Below, in pieces: positions 1 through 11,746 of a stretch of 51,118 nt of DNA. Source of the DNA: Setomelanomma holmii (lineage: Eukaryota > Ascomycota > Dothideomycetes > Pleosporales > Phaeosphaeriaceae); contig ML978321.1 in assembly GCA_010015745.1 (NCBI GenBank), positions 1-51,118 on the forward strand. The letters run 5' to 3'. Positions within the stretch are counted from its first letter, which is position 1, and each line of letters opens with the position of its first letter. Both the position numbers and the translations under genes were made by a program. Under the pieces are notes generated by a model. That model was not told the DNA's origin. It saw nothing but the letters and a program-made list of their open reading frames with translations, and made no database searches.

Positions 1-60
1 TATCTATAGATAACCTTATGATGTGGTGGAGTTGCACGCCTGTAGAGGTGTGCAGAGATG

Positions 61-91
61 GTGGGGTGGCCCGCTCGCTTGCCAACTACGT
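61..91. mobile_element. Possible terminal repeat of a second mariner-like element
   Basis: Read in reverse complement this stretch starts ACGTAGTT and goes on with AAGCGAG and CCACCCC, a pattern that resembles the terminal repeat of the element starting at 94. The two meet head to head around a TA at 92-93, giving the palindrome AACTACGTTAACGTAGTT. The simplest reading is that one element inserted at the TA flanking another. Only one end lies in the window, so its extent is unknown. Confidence 0.4.
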
Positions 92-93
92 TA

Positions 94-531
94 ACGTAGT
101 TTATTTATGAGGCGCCCATACAAGCGAGGCACCCACCCCAAAAACACACCAAAAAGCAGACTTTTGGCAACTTCATAACTCAACAACTGCCCAATAGATT
201 TTTCTCGAAATCTTACCATAAAGCTGCATATATGTAAGCGTTCAAACTCTCTAATTACAGGGCTCTGAGTGAAGTTGTTACAAATTTATCAAGAAAACAA
301 AAACCCCCCCTTGCTTTTTTAGCCCTCAAATTTCTCTTCCCTTACATCTAGAGTAGCCACAGCCCTGTAATCCTAGAGTCTTTAAGGATATATACATACA
401 GCACTATAGGAAATAATCCCAAAGAATCTATCTAGCGGTTGTCGGGATATCAGGTTGCCAAAAATCTGCTGTTTGGTGTGGTTTTTGGGTGGGCGCCTCG
501 CTTGTATGGGCGCCTCGCAAATAAACTACGT
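94..531. mobile_element. Tc1/mariner-type MITE, 438 bp, TA target duplication
   Basis: Two near-identical terminal inverted repeats of about 78 bp lie at 94-171 and 454-531. Both begin ACGTAGTTTATTT when read inward and share the core GAGGCGCCCATACAAGCGAG. The element is flanked by TA at 92-93 and 532-533, the target duplication of the Tc1/mariner superfamily. Inside is a second perfect inverted repeat, TTACAGGGCT at 255-264 and its complement at 361-370. No transposase is encoded, so it is a non-autonomous miniature element. It sits directly against the truncated 5-prime end of the DUF4238 relic. Confidence 0.85.
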
Positions 532-533
532 TA

Positions 534-2291
534 TGGGACGACATAAGTCATGTCTTCGAATTGCCCGGGACTCAATACCGCCTCGGAGAGGTGGGCAAGT
601 CATGCGGTGCACAGAACCTGTACTTCGATGCCAGCCATGACGATCCCATGAGAATCGAGCACCTTTTCAGCAAGTCGGAAGCTCAGACCGCCGCTATCTT
701 TCGTAAGATCCGGATTGCCCCGTGGCGGCAGGGTTGGACCATATCGAAATTCTTGAGAAGGACGTCCTCGTTCTTTTCAAGTTCATGCTTATATCTCCAA
801 GACGCTCATAACAGTACCTTGACAACATGAAAGACGGTCGACGCGAGAATGACTTCATGTTTCGACGTCTGGAAGAACGGGGCTTCAGATGACCCAGGCC
901 AGATCTGGCTTGCGCAACTGCTGTACCTTCTCGAAAGAAGCCATGAGGACCTACTTAAAGATGCAAAAGATGCCGATGGTAATATGAGCGCACACACTCA
1001 CAAGCGCTTTGTCGACACTTTCGCGCTTCAAATTTGGAAAGCAGCCAATGGCTACGAGTATTTCCTCAACGACAGGCTCGTAGACTTCGAGGGAGACACT
1101 GAATTCCGTTTGGCAGTCGAAACAGACGAGACCGGCCCCCATCTGATATGGATAACGAGTGAGGACATGATGCATCTCGTCCTTCCCATGAGTCCAGAAG
1201 TGGCGATCATATTCTGTAATGAGTCGCGATTTTGGGAATCGCCCTTTGCAGAAGCACTTCATCAATCCGGAATCCCATACCCAGAGAATAGCCTGCTGAG
1301 CAAAGCGCCACACAGAGATATTATCAATGTAGACGTTCCGAAACGCAAGAGAGGGCGGAAGACCTGGCCTGCAACAACGGCATGGCGAGTCAGCATTGGC
1401 ACTCTAAGTCAGCAACACCATCGTCTAATCACATCGTACTCGCTGAGCCATACTTGCGCAGTGCTCATCGTTCACAAAAGATCTCGATTTGAGAAGGCAA
1501 AGAGAGAGCTAGAACAATTCATTCAGGCAAGATTGGCGACGTGGAGGAAGCAAGGTGTTCGATCCGGGGTCGTTTTGCCCAATCACTCAAACGAGAGTCG
1601 GATCCTCCGCCGTTGCGAGGCTCCTAGAGATGCGTTGCCAAGTCAAGAACAGTTGGATGCCATCGCAGACTCGCAGATGTCATCGCTTGCCAAAGCCATG
1701 GAATTTTTCAGCAGTAGAGCTGAAGAGATTGACATGACAAAGGAGAACGCCTTGATGTCATAGAGTGCCTCACATGCGATGGAGTATCTCAGTCGAGCCG
1801 AAGGACTTATACCAGAATCCAATGAGAAGAAGTCATCTCGCCTTATGCCCTCATTCGTCCAGGTCGCCTTCGAAGCTGCCTATCCTCCAAGACATCCAGA
1901 GTACAGGGACCTCAAAGCCCTGAGCTTCGCAGAGCTAATTGACTACGGCACCCGAGAGGAGACATTCGCCAACTTAATGACGAGCATTGGTCGCAAGATC
2001 ACGGAATTAATCGACTCAGAAGCCTGCGTAGCTCAGGCTGAGGCTGATAAGACCAACAACAAAGAAACTTCTCCTATCCCGGAGATGGCCACAGCGGCTA
2101 ATAAGGTGATGCGCAACCCCTGGTTTCAAGGCGGTGTTCAGAATGGCTCAAACCTTCGACGCTCTTTGTTGGATGTACGAAGAGCCGCAAGACATACTTA
2201 TGACGTTTGTACAAGAAGTCTCCATCCCGTTGGGAAAGTCGCAGCCATAGGTATTCCGATTACGCGGAAGGCGACAGTAGCTGAAGGGTAA
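534..2291 (+). pseudogene. DUF4238 family protein, 5-prime truncated and broken
   Basis: Translated segments match the fungal DUF4238 family, whose biochemical role is unknown. They include a QNLYFD segment followed by RIEHLFSK (about 600-680), a central segment with DPGQIWLAQLLYLLE, the motif LPMSPEVAIIFCNESRFWES, and WPATTAWRVSIGTLSQQHHR. The usual N-terminal HHYIPRF-type start is absent; homology begins only after the MITE end at 531. The frame changes near 730 and 888, with a TAA at 809-811 between them. A TAG at 1761-1763 is followed in the same frame by more coding-like sequence, and a further shift occurs near 2125. This is a dead copy. Family identity is strong; the exact shift points are approximate. 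Confidence 0.8.
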
Positions 2292-2731
2292 TCCGGGCAG
2301 ATGCGCTTTGTAGCAAGCCGTGCATGTGGGCGTCGAGCAGTGGGATGTCTAGCCATGGAGTGGGAGTGCAATGTGAGAGCTTGTCTGCTTAAGAAGACCA
2401 CGCAGTATTTCGACCGTACGCTTATCGCATCGAAGCAATAAAGAAGATGCTCATCCGAGCATTCTCATGCCTAGCCAGGTTCTCTTCATCTGAAAGCCGT
2501 GTCGATGTTGAAGAATGGACCCGACAACTCACCGCAATGGACGGTATCGATGTTAGGTAAAGGTGGGAAGCGTTTGTCAAGCTTCTATCACCTGCAATTG
2601 CCTTACACAGCCCATATAAGGGTCTACCACTACGCTAGACTTGTTACTTCCATCTCCAACCTACACTCGTCTTCACTGCTACCTCTGCGACTTCATAGCA
2701 TGTCAAGACTTGACAATCCACATTGTCCACC
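2292..2731. other. Intergenic, no gene seen
   Basis: Between the DUF4238 relic and the MYND gene. No reading frame here has recognisable protein signatures, and no repeat or RNA gene is visible. Confidence 0.5.
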
Positions 2732-3829
2732 ATGACAACCTCAACAGACTGCGATGTTTCGTGCGCTCACTGCGGTAAGGCCGGGGGCGCGAGTCTCATG
2801 AAATGTGGAAGGTGCAAGGACTTCCACTTCTGCAACGCAGACTGCCAGAAGGCTGCGTGGCCTGAGCACAAGAAGATATGCGCCGCCGACGACCTCGAGA
2901 AAGCTGTGCTTCGCGCTGGCTGGCTTGTTCAGAATCTCTTCCATCGACTCCCGTGAAAAGGGCGAGTACCCGTATCATCCACGACGCTAAGTGGAACGAC
3001 AAGGGTGACAGACTCAACATCACCTGGTTCCTAGTTTTGGGAGGCTTCGGCGAGTACAGTCCTCCAATGGGAGGCACCGAGAAAGACCGGAAGATGATAT
3101 TGACTGCCAAGGTGTGCAAGACTACGGTCGCGTTGTTTGGGAATATCTTGCAGACACTCTTGAAAGGTCAGGCTGCAGGAATGTTTCGTGATGTGTAAGA
3201 TACTGACCTAAGTAGGCCTACCCGTCATCATCAAGGAAGTCGATCTCGACAACAAAGAGCCCAAGGTGAGGCTACAAGTCTACGAACGAGGGAACGGCTT
3301 GCTCAAGTGGCACTCCAACCATTACGTCTTAAGTTTCCTCGATCCGATATTCGAGAACCTGGTTCATTGATATCACGGGACCACAATTCTACAACATAAT
3401 ACCAACTTCCGAGAAGTCTCGCTACATAAAGCAGTGGGTCACGAACGTCCGCAGGATCATTGCGGTGGGTACCTCAAAGAGAGAGCTCTACACTCTGTCT
3501 CACATAACGAAGGTTGCACGAGATGCATGGATCGCCATGCTAGACCAAGGTCAAGGCGTTGCGGGCGCGGTGGAGAAAGGTGTTGAGAGCTACAAGACCG
3601 AGACTGGCCTGGACTCGACGGCTTTCCTGCTGCTCTGCTGCAGAAGGTACCACAGTTTGGAGATCTCGGTATTGCGCTCGGTAGATCGATATGTTCGGGC
3701 GTAGGAAAAGCAGCAGGCGTGGTCAAGAATGCTGAGCAGCTCGCCGTGCAGATTCATCGAGAGAAGAATCCCACTTTGAAGATTCGTCGCGCTTCAGAGT
3801 GCAGGAGTGATACCTCGCGGACGGTTTAG
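2732..3829 (+). pseudogene. MYND zinc-finger protein, frame-disrupted
   Basis: The ATG at 2732 opens a MYND zinc finger in residues 8-47 with the Cys/His set CAHC, CGRC, FHFCNADCQ, H and C, a fold that binds protein partners. A fungal MYND-associated C-terminal region follows with signatures such as KVCKTTVALFGN and WFIDITGPQF. A clean 49-nt intron lies at 3167-3215. The frame changes near 2940; this could instead be a 59-nt intron starting GTGAAA and ending GACAG. It changes again near 3357, where a TGA interrupts a well-preserved segment, and near 3640. At least two shifts cannot be explained by introns, so the locus probably encodes no full-length protein. The last frame ends at a TAG at 3827-3829. 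Confidence 0.7.
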
Positions 3830-4112
3830 GTATTGTCTGTGGAAGGAAGTCTTGTGCATTTTGCTATTACGGGAATAGTTCATCGATTTGGTGACTGGTC
3901 TAAATGCTTGCGCATGCAAGAAAAGGAGAATGACAGAAGGTATGCGGAAGGTGTACATGAGTGTGTGACAAGCTCAATGGGAACTATAGAAAAGAAATTG
4001 CCGACCATATCGCGAATCACCCCTAGGTGCAATCGCATCTTTCCACAGCATGCTTTGCAGCTAATATGTGTCCGTCCTCGATAGCGCCGAAGCTGATAGC
4101 GCAGCCGATCGC

Positions 4113-5141
4113 TCATTTCTTGACACCCCAGCCAAGCTCATCCGCCTTCTTGAGCAGGATACCGAGAGACAAGCCGCCGAACTCAATCATCAAAGTCCGA
4201 ACTTCAGGCTTGCGAATAAGCTCCATGTGGTCCGAGACAGTGGCGTTAACGATGTCCCGCAAGCCTTTGTCGTCCCCCATCGTGGTCGAGAATGCGTGAT
4301 GTGCGGCGGCAGCGAAGGTCTCGTTGTCCCAAAATGCGGCGCAGGCGCGCTTGAACTTCTCCGTGGCGAGATCCTTTATGCCGATGACATCGTACTTGTC
4401 GCCGAGCGTGTACATCTTCGAGTGTAGCAGTAGCTACTTTGGAGATCCCTGAATCCTCAACCTGGTGCATTTGTCGCAGATGAACGAAACACAGTTCTCC
4501 GCGCATTGCTGCGCGTAGACATGATGCGGACATATGCAGGCAGCTGTGTCGTAGCAGTTTGACGGTACGTATGTATGAGGAAGGTCGTACGTATAAGCAT
4601 AGCCATACTTCTGGCAAAGCAAGGTCGTGCGTATGCTCTCGAGGTGGGCCATGTCGCCGGAAGTTGCGTTCGTACGATTTGAGCCAAGAGGTAAACGAGG
4701 ATCGTACTCTCATTCGTAGATGTATTGTATCAGTGATGCCACCGAGTCTGGATCATCATGGGGAAGGTCGATCTTCCCCTCACTGGTTTCCTTGTAGAGG
4801 TCAACATATGTCACATATTGATATAGGCAATAAAGCTGGCATGTATGCGTCCAAGCCTGAGCATTCGCGGAAGACAAATAAGACAAAGGCAAAAAGGAAA
4901 AAATTGGATAACTTACCACCTCACCACCAAACTTAACGGATCGAGCAAAAAAGTCTGCACGTGTACAGACTATCACCTTATGAACATTGTAGGTGTTACT
5001 ATCAAAGGTAATGACAAGATCATAGTAATTACCGCTTACGAATGAGCTGTGATGGGTCAATTATCCTGTTGGGAGCAAATAAGATCATCGCACTCACCCC
5101 TTCAGTGTGTCAAGCAAAAGCTGCTTGGATGCTTCGGCCAT
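4113..5141 (-). pseudogene. BTB/POZ domain protein with two in-frame stops
   Basis: Exons at 5098-5141, 4917-5046 and 4113-4790, with introns of 51 and 126 nt, assemble a typical fungal BTB protein. The start reads MAEASKQLLLDTLKG, then YYDLVITFDSNTYNVHKVIV (the BTB dimerisation core), then KIDLPHDDPDSVASLIQYIYE. A Cys/His-rich linker follows, then the C-terminal segment MYTLGDKYDVIGIKDLA. Such proteins usually dimerise and recruit substrates to CUL3 ubiquitin ligases. TGA at 4710-4712 and TAG at 4434-4436 interrupt the third exon although the frame stays open and conserved across both. The first stop truncates the protein just after the BTB core. A short BTB-only product remains possible. 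Confidence 0.75.
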
Positions 5142-5425
5142 ATTGGAAGAACAAGCTTGAGGTTGAACTCGGGGCAGTTGTGGAAAAACGAGCAAGAGAT
5201 TGTGCTGGGAAGCTTTTCAAGAGTACGGGTCAGGCGATGCTCGCTAGATATTGAGAAGCGTTTGCCCCATTATAGAAGTGAAAGCCAATGCAAGCCAAAT
5301 TGCTGGGTCGGCGTATCCACCAAAGAGTACTAGTACGTCGGGGCAAACGAATTGGTTCCACACACATCCAGTGTGGTCTCCAGCGAATGACATGTGATGA
5401 GCGCGTTCTGTCACGATGAGCCCCT

Positions 5426-7839
5426 TTATTGTGGCATGAAGTTGAGCGACGAAAGATCGATCGGCATCTCGGTGCTGGCTGTCGTTTGGAAATCAACAAG
5501 CAAGTTATCCCATGTTGCCCAATTCATAGTTTCGGGGTAATCGAGAGGTACTGTTTCTGCGAGCGAAGCTGTCATGTTCATGTCACCGTTGAAGTCCATA
5601 GCAGCATTCCAATCGAATGTTTGCGACGAATTGGTATTTGGTATGACGTTACTGCTGTTAAGGCCTGCCATATCGGAAGGGGTTACCGATGATGTTGTGT
5701 CTGGCGTGGAGAGCTGTGGCACGTTTTTCGAGGCCTTCGTTCGCGATTTTCGGTGCCGGATCACTTGTATGAAGTACGGTTCGCCAGTCGAAGACACCCC
5801 ACGTCTTGCGATATATGCGTCCCATGCTTTCAACGTCAAATTGCTGACCGCAATCGGGAGGGCTCGGTAGGAGAGTTCCTTATCGAAACTGGGGTGGAAG
5901 TCGTGCGCTTTCTCGACTTCGGCCCAGGCTTTATCCACGCCTGCACCTTCGGAACGGTAGCGTAATTCCGACAAGACGTAGACAAACGCCTTCCACTGGA
6001 AATGTAGGTTGACATGCCACATGAAGCCTTGCATCTCTTTCATGGTGTAGACCAGATTTTGAGCTGCAATCACCTGTAATGCTAGGCCAAACAGTATATC
6101 TTTTTCAGATTGGGCCATATCCGTCTTGTAGTATTGAGTGCTGTGTGCCATGAATCGCATCATAAAGATGATGGACTTCCCGAGCTGAGAGCACATGAGA
6201 TGCCATGGGATAGATGGATCGCAGTATCTCAAGAATTTGGACTCAAACATTGCTTCGAGCTCGTCAATGGCCTTACTCTTGATGGCCACTTGGATTTCAC
6301 GGGTTGTCAGCCGATTCCATACTCCATCAAATGTAGTGTGAGTATCCGAAGAGCGTTTGAGAAACTCTCCGACATGACATCGTATCAGGAAGAACATCAT
6401 CTCCGAGGCCCCTTCATGTTTTTTAGGTGCATCTTTCATGCCTGGAAACAGATCACTGTCGTTCACATTTGACGGCATGTTCACCTGAAGAGGTCAGATA
6501 TCGGTTTAACATTCGCTAGCCCACCGGGCAGTTTGCTTTGATTCACTTACATCTCCCATAAGTACCGTGCCAGTTGTTCCTGTGCCGGCGAGTTTCTGAG
6601 AAAATCCTTCAAGCATCATGATGGTCCACCAAAGACGCCTGCGCATTTCGACGTCGAACGGCGGTAAACCAAGCTTAGTAGGATCACGATGTAGTCCGAT
6701 GCGCTGGCCGATTCGTTGCGCGATGCCCGACCATATCCAGATCACACGCGCATCAAAGTTCTGCAGCGACAACTAGAATTCGTGAGCTAGAACTACGACT
6801 TTTCTAGGACCTCAAGATAACTCACGATGAAGAGGGTAAATGCTTGTAGCACGATGAGGTCTGAGGTTCGCAACAGGTTGGCGTTGGTCAGGGCATGTTG
6901 TGCGCCTGCTCTAAAACGCTGGAGAGCAGCCAACTTCGACTGTCCGAGCGTAACGATACCTAACGAATCGGAGAATTAGTACATACTTGAATGTTGGGGG
7001 AAGCTCAAGTCCATACACTCGCCATCGCTCATCGATTCTGTCGTGATGCAGTATATGGCGAATAGAAGTGCTTCTATGTTACGTGGCACATTGTCGAGAT
7101 CACCACTGGCATTCAAGACGAGCTGTTGCACCGTCGGCGCATGAAATACCTTGACCAGCGGATTGATGTTATCAAGGTAGACTTGCCAAAGCTTAAAGAT
7201 CTGCATTGGGTCGGGATGCAGCAAGCGCAAAGTAGTTGACGATGTAGGTGTCCCAAAAAGCAAATTCGGACTGCTCGAGGTATAGCTATCGGGTATCGCT
7301 GGATCGTTCCCTTCCGGACCATCGTCCTCTGATGACTCTTCCAATATTTCGCGGGCTTCGCGGAATTCACTTTGGAGGCTCACCCATATGCCATTCTCCA
7401 GGTACCTAGATCTCCCCTCATTTGTCACAAGTACACCAGCTTCCGCTGGCAAATGAGTCTTGTGCAGCAAATCTTTGCGGATCGATGGGAAGCCGTTATC
7501 ACCGGTAGCATGCTTTGGTATTGAAGTTGCGGTAGAAGGTCCTTGCCTCGCCAGCTCCGCAGGATCGATGCCGAGTTGTCGTAGTGCTTCCTCATAAATC
7601 CTTAGGCGTGCTACTGTGTCGATGTCTCGTTCGCCCTTCTTTCTTCGACGAGGTGGTGGCGGTGCTTTGTACATACACGGGACACGTGCTTTAGTACAAT
7701 TTGCACAACCGCCAGGACTTCGGTCACACTTGACTTTTCGCTGTGCGCAAAGCACACAAGAAAAGCTTTTCTGAATGCTTGTTTCTGCGTTACTCTGTGT
7801 GGTTAGAGCCTCAGACGAAGAGCCGCGCAATGAAGCCAT
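5426..7839 (-). CDS. Zn2Cys6 transcription factor with fungal MHR domain
   Basis: A nuclear DNA-binding regulator of about 745 residues. Exons are 7017-7839, 6826-6959, 6551-6772 and 5426-6484; introns are 57, 53 and 66 nt. The Zn2Cys6 cluster is at residues 28-55 with spacing C-X2-C-X6-C-X6-C-X2-C-X6-C, followed by a basic stretch PPPPRRRKKGERD. The middle region matches the fungal-specific transcription factor domain (SMSDGEC, LLRTSDLIVLQAFTLF, GLHRDPTKLGL, RRRLWW). The C-terminus is Ser/Thr/Asn-rich and may activate transcription. The first ATG giving an uninterrupted frame is at 7839. The donor of intron 1 was placed at GTATGG (7016) because it restores the conserved DGEC segment. Targets are unknown; no biosynthetic cluster is evident beside it. 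Confidence 0.88.
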
Positions 7840-8715
7840 TGGCTTATTTATGGACAAGTGGGACTGATTTGGGCGCTTTCACGAAAGCGGGCTAGGACAG
7901 GGTTCATTAGGTGGAATGCCAGAAGGGTTTCCAACAGTCTGCATGAACAAGTCGAGGTGCATGTGTGAGGTGATGATGTACGAGTGCGACGGAGCAAGTA
8001 AGGAGTCTCAGGCTGCCATCTGGAGGCAATTCAGTCAGTCGCGCTAAGCCATTCCAGGATCGGGGTCTCGCTTATTTCCGGAATCTTAAATGCGCCATTG
8101 TTTCTTGACATATCTCAATAGTATCGCTCATTCTTCCCACCAGCCTGATCCCTGGTGGATAGCGCAACAGCGTGCTCAAAGAATATATCATGATTCGATA
8201 AAAGCGCCGTCCGGGTTGCAAGACGGGTCGCAACCCTTCTTCGAAGCAGTTGGTGCAGATGCCTGCACACCCGAGGCCTACGACCACGCGGCTTTACACA
8301 CTCGGCAATTCATGGTGTATTAAGGACGCCAAAGTCCTTACAGCGAGCTCCCATCACAGCATTCGATATGCTGCTGTTACGAGAGTGCTCTTGCAACGCT
8401 CAAACGACGACTTATCTGACGTTCACTTTAACAACGATATGGATGCTCTGGCGCTATCTGAACAACTATTACTTTCATGATCGCATAAGGGTGTCCCAAC
8501 TCCTTCAATCTGAGCCTGTTAGGATGGTGTTGTGGTTCCTTCCGTGTTGACACGAACCTTGGAAGTTGCAAGTACACCCGCGCTCTGTGCAAGAGCCAAG
8601 AGCTCGCCATTTCTTCGAGGATACGCCGTTCAGATCTTCCCTCACGAATATCATCAACATCGCTACATTCTATCGCTAAACTACGGACATAACGCTAGAT
8701 ACGAACGCAACCGCC
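7840..8715. promoter_or_regulatory. Shared upstream region of divergent genes
   Basis: This 876-bp stretch separates the Zn2Cys6 gene (minus strand) from the BTB gene (plus strand), so both promoters must lie here. I see no convincing coding frame, repeat or RNA gene in it, and no binding site I would defend. Confidence 0.5.
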
Positions 8716-9529
8716 ATGGCCCCAATCATTGTGACGATCAACACCAAAGGAAACACGCTCGCTGCAGCCCCTTCCACGCCAGCACGACGTCCTCCTGACT
8801 CGTCTCCCATCCCGCCGAATGCACCAAACAAAGATTTCACGCCGAGCGATCAAAGAACCTGGGTTTGGCTCAGCAACTCAAACGCGGACTGCTCTATTAT
8901 TTGCGGCGATGAATACTTCCAGGTTCACAAGGCTGTCTTGACAGCTGCATCACCCTACCTCGAGCGAAGGCTCTTTGGCTCCGTATATAAGCAACATTAG
9001 TCCTCATGGGCTCATGCTGACGATTGTACAGCAGACTGAGGAAGAGCAAGTGGAAATTCAAAACGTCGATCCTAAAGCTATGGAGACGATCTTAGATTTC
9101 ATGTACCATGGCTACTACAACCCGAAACTCTCTCTGGAAGGTGTCACCGCTGTTCCGTCCACGGGATATTGCAATCACAGTCGCGCCGCCGTGCTACTCG
9201 GACCGCCCATGAGTGCGTGCGTGCTCAAGCTAGAATGTCCGTGCGCGGGCAAGCGTATCGCTGCAGATCACCTATTACACCATGTCCAGGTCTATCGAGC
9301 GGGCGACTACTTTGAGATGGCCGATCTCAAGCAATCTGCCCTTCAAGAATTTCTTGGCGTGCTTCATTTACACTGGGACAACGAGGATCTGGGGTGGATC
9401 AACGCGATGGAGGCAGTGTTCACGAACTTCCTCGACGAAGACGACGACTGCGAACTTGAGCGAGCGTTATATGACACCTTGATGGAACATCCTGGACTCT
9501 GGGTCGACGATGGGGACATTCGATCTTAG
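8716..9529 (+). CDS. BTB/POZ domain protein
   Basis: Exons 8716-8982 and 9032-9529 with a 49-nt GTATAT..ACAG intron encode about 254 residues. The start is a good fungal context (CGCCATGG). Residues 1-50 are a Pro/Ser/Thr-rich leader. The BTB core follows (DCSIICGDEYFQVHKAVLTAASPYLE), then QNVDPKAMETILDFMYHGYY and, after a variable segment with several cysteines, the helical motif HVQVYRAGDYFEMADLKQSA. The family acts as a substrate adaptor or homodimerisation module in the nucleus or cytoplasm. Unlike its neighbours on either side, this BTB gene has no internal stop. The insertion between the BTB core and the C-terminal helices is unusual in sequence and could be a lineage-specific binding surface. 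Confidence 0.82.
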
Positions 9530-9738
9530 TTGGAAGAACATCCAGACGTACTGGAAGCACTCGATTACGATGCCTAAAGAAATGCTCTTTGCGACGAAGT
9601 AGCCGAATTGGGTAGACGGAACTAATGGAAAACATGCATTGTACGAAAAGCGAAGCGACACCATCGATTTTGTGATGCAGGGATTGAGCATGTGCGTCCT
9701 GCTTAGTCTCACACGTCCATCCTGATTGGCAAGCAAGA

Positions 9739-10969
9739 CTATGCCTCTGCTTCAGCCCCATCAACCTTTCCATCCTGAGTATTGGCCTTCTGGACACCAG
9801 AGTCATCATTCTTAATCCTCATGTCACCAACTTCAAGCTCCTTTGCCTCCCTCTCTTTAGCTTTGTTATTCCCCCCTCGCTCGAGCATCATCTCTATCCT
9901 TTGCGGTCGCGGACACTGATGGCTGATGCTGGCTCTCGATGTATTCGGCGTCATCGGGATGAAGCGTGCCAAAGCCCCAACCCTTTCCCTCACGGTAGTG
10001 AAAGAAAGCGTAGAGGCAGTAGTCCTTCAGCTCGGGATGCTTGGCGAACACGTCGATTGTGCGACCCCGCATGCCGTAAAGGTCCATGTCTCTGCACAGA
10101 CTTTCCGTAATGTACATACGGATCCGGTTGTCGCTGACCGGCGTCACTTCCAAGAGCATGCTTATTGTGTCTTTGATGTAGCCGTTGTTGATCTTGATAT
10201 TCTCCCAATAGTTCATCTTTCGAAATGCGTGGTCTTGAAGGCCGTCTACTCCATATGCATCGCCCATAATGTACATGCGGGCGCGGATACAGAAGTCTTC
10301 GTAGTGTTCTTCATCCTCCTCCTGCGGTCTGTATCTGTCGCCGGTCGTGTATTGATCGGTCTCGAGTGTAGCAACTGGTCGGTCAATTCATGGGATGCTG
10401 GCGTGCCTAGACTCGATCTTCATTGTGTCCTCACCAAACATATGCGAAACATAATCCTGTGTCTCATTAGTTCGTGTTGTGTGAGATCGGGACGAAGCTG
10501 ACACTTACGCCCCGGCTCACAAAACTCAGAGCGAGCCCATTCTACAGCTTTTGCCATGCCCGCCGCATTGACCTTCTGCAAGGCTTCTTGCAATCTGGCT
10601 CGCGTGGCTCTGCAGAGGTAATCACCTTTGCTGAACATCACCGAGAACGACGCTCCTTTACGGCCTCGATTGATGGCGACTGGGGGCGGATCTTGATATC
10701 GCAGCCCATAGATGTACTGCAGCAACCTTTTAACCATGATCGGATCTTCATTGTCAAGTTTGATGCGTCCTTCTTCGGCTTCCTAGCAATGGTCAGTGAT
10801 CGAGCACAATATCACTGAATGCTTGCCAATGGTGCGCACTAGGAGCCGGACCGGTGCCAAAAGCCCCGCCGTCGCATACCTCATGCCTGCCTCGTTGTCG
10901 TCGCGAATTTTGCAAAAAGTTCAGCAGGGAGGGGATGCAGGATTTGCGGCATGAGACTGTGTGGACCAT
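9739..10969 (-). pseudogene. BTB/POZ domain protein, decayed
   Basis: Fragments of a BTB protein lie in order. A 5-prime remnant around 10900-10969 keeps only part of the BTB core. The segment EAEEGRIKLDNEDPIMVKRL with LQYIYGLRY starts at an acceptor at 10782 and runs to a donor at 10508. A C-terminal part from 10456 contains MYIMGDAYGVDGLQDHA. The BTB core needs a one-base shift to be read through, the 52-nt intron at 10457-10508 joins incompatible phases, and a TGA at 10388-10390 interrupts the third segment. The end is ambiguous: one frame stops at 9866, while another with a Glu/Lys-rich tail runs to 9739. Together these point to a degenerate copy. Confidence 0.65.
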
Positions 10970-11036
10970 GGTGAACTTGCTTGCAATAGTATTTGGGTAC
11001 AATTCAGTGCATAAATTCCGCGTAACGGGTGCAAAT

Positions 11037-11746
11037 CTATAATACGTTGGCAGCAACGACGCCGGCAACGGCAAGTAATGCAGAAACTTTGATGCCAACG
11101 CTTGTGGCTGCGCCAGTTTGCTGAGCTGGAGAAGCTGTTCCAGTTGCCGATCGCGAGGCCGACCCTGCACTTCCCGAAACTCGTCCTGTTGGCGAAGAGC
11201 TAGCATCTGTCATCAAGCCCGAGCTGGCAGCAGGAGTGCTCTTTGGCGCGGCGCTCGCAGCACCACTTCCACTAAGCAAGTTTGCGCCTTGGACAATCGT
11301 GGCCGTGATGAATGAAACATCGCTTCCCTTGAGAACCGCAGTCTCGGGTGTGGGTGTGTCCATGTTGCCTCCAGTCATCGCAACCGCACAAGTCATTTCA
11401 CTTGCCTTCGTGTTGTGGTCGCAGGAGAAGCTCATGGAGATGGAGTCGTACGACAACGATGCAAGGTACTTGGTACCAGAGAGGATGGTGTAGTCGAGAC
11501 CAGGACCCCAGCCACAGTCGGTGGAGTCAACATTGGTCGGACATGCAATATTGAACACAGTGGTGGAAGGTTGGACTTTCTCGATGGTCGCTACTGGATC
11601 GACCCCCTCGGCTCCTTTACTATGTTAGCAATTATTTGTAGTGGGTAGTGTAAGAGACGCGCACCCCCCGGGAAGTAGAATTGGATGGTGTCAGCAGCGA
11701 ACGCCCCACTGGCAAGGACCGATAGGATGGTGATTGATTGGCGCAT
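11037..11746 (-). CDS. Secreted Ser/Ala-rich protein, probable GPI anchor
   Basis: Exons 11665-11746 and 11037-11614, joined across a 50-nt intron, encode about 219 residues. An N-terminal signal peptide (MRQSITILSVLASGAFA) leads to a compact domain with cysteines (IACPTN, DCGWGPG, SFSCDHN, MTCAV). A Ser/Ala/Thr-rich stalk and a C-terminal hydrophobic tail (KVSALLAVAGVVAANVL) follow, the layout of a GPI-anchored cell-wall protein. The four cysteines could form two disulfides. It has no recognisable catalytic motif, so a wall or surface role is inferred only from architecture. Confidence 0.8.

Noticed and set aside
6960..6986. A 27-nt intron in the first Zn2Cys6 gene
   Set aside because: Too short for splicing. 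Using the GTATGG donor at 7016 gives a normal 57-nt intron and restores the conserved DGEC segment.
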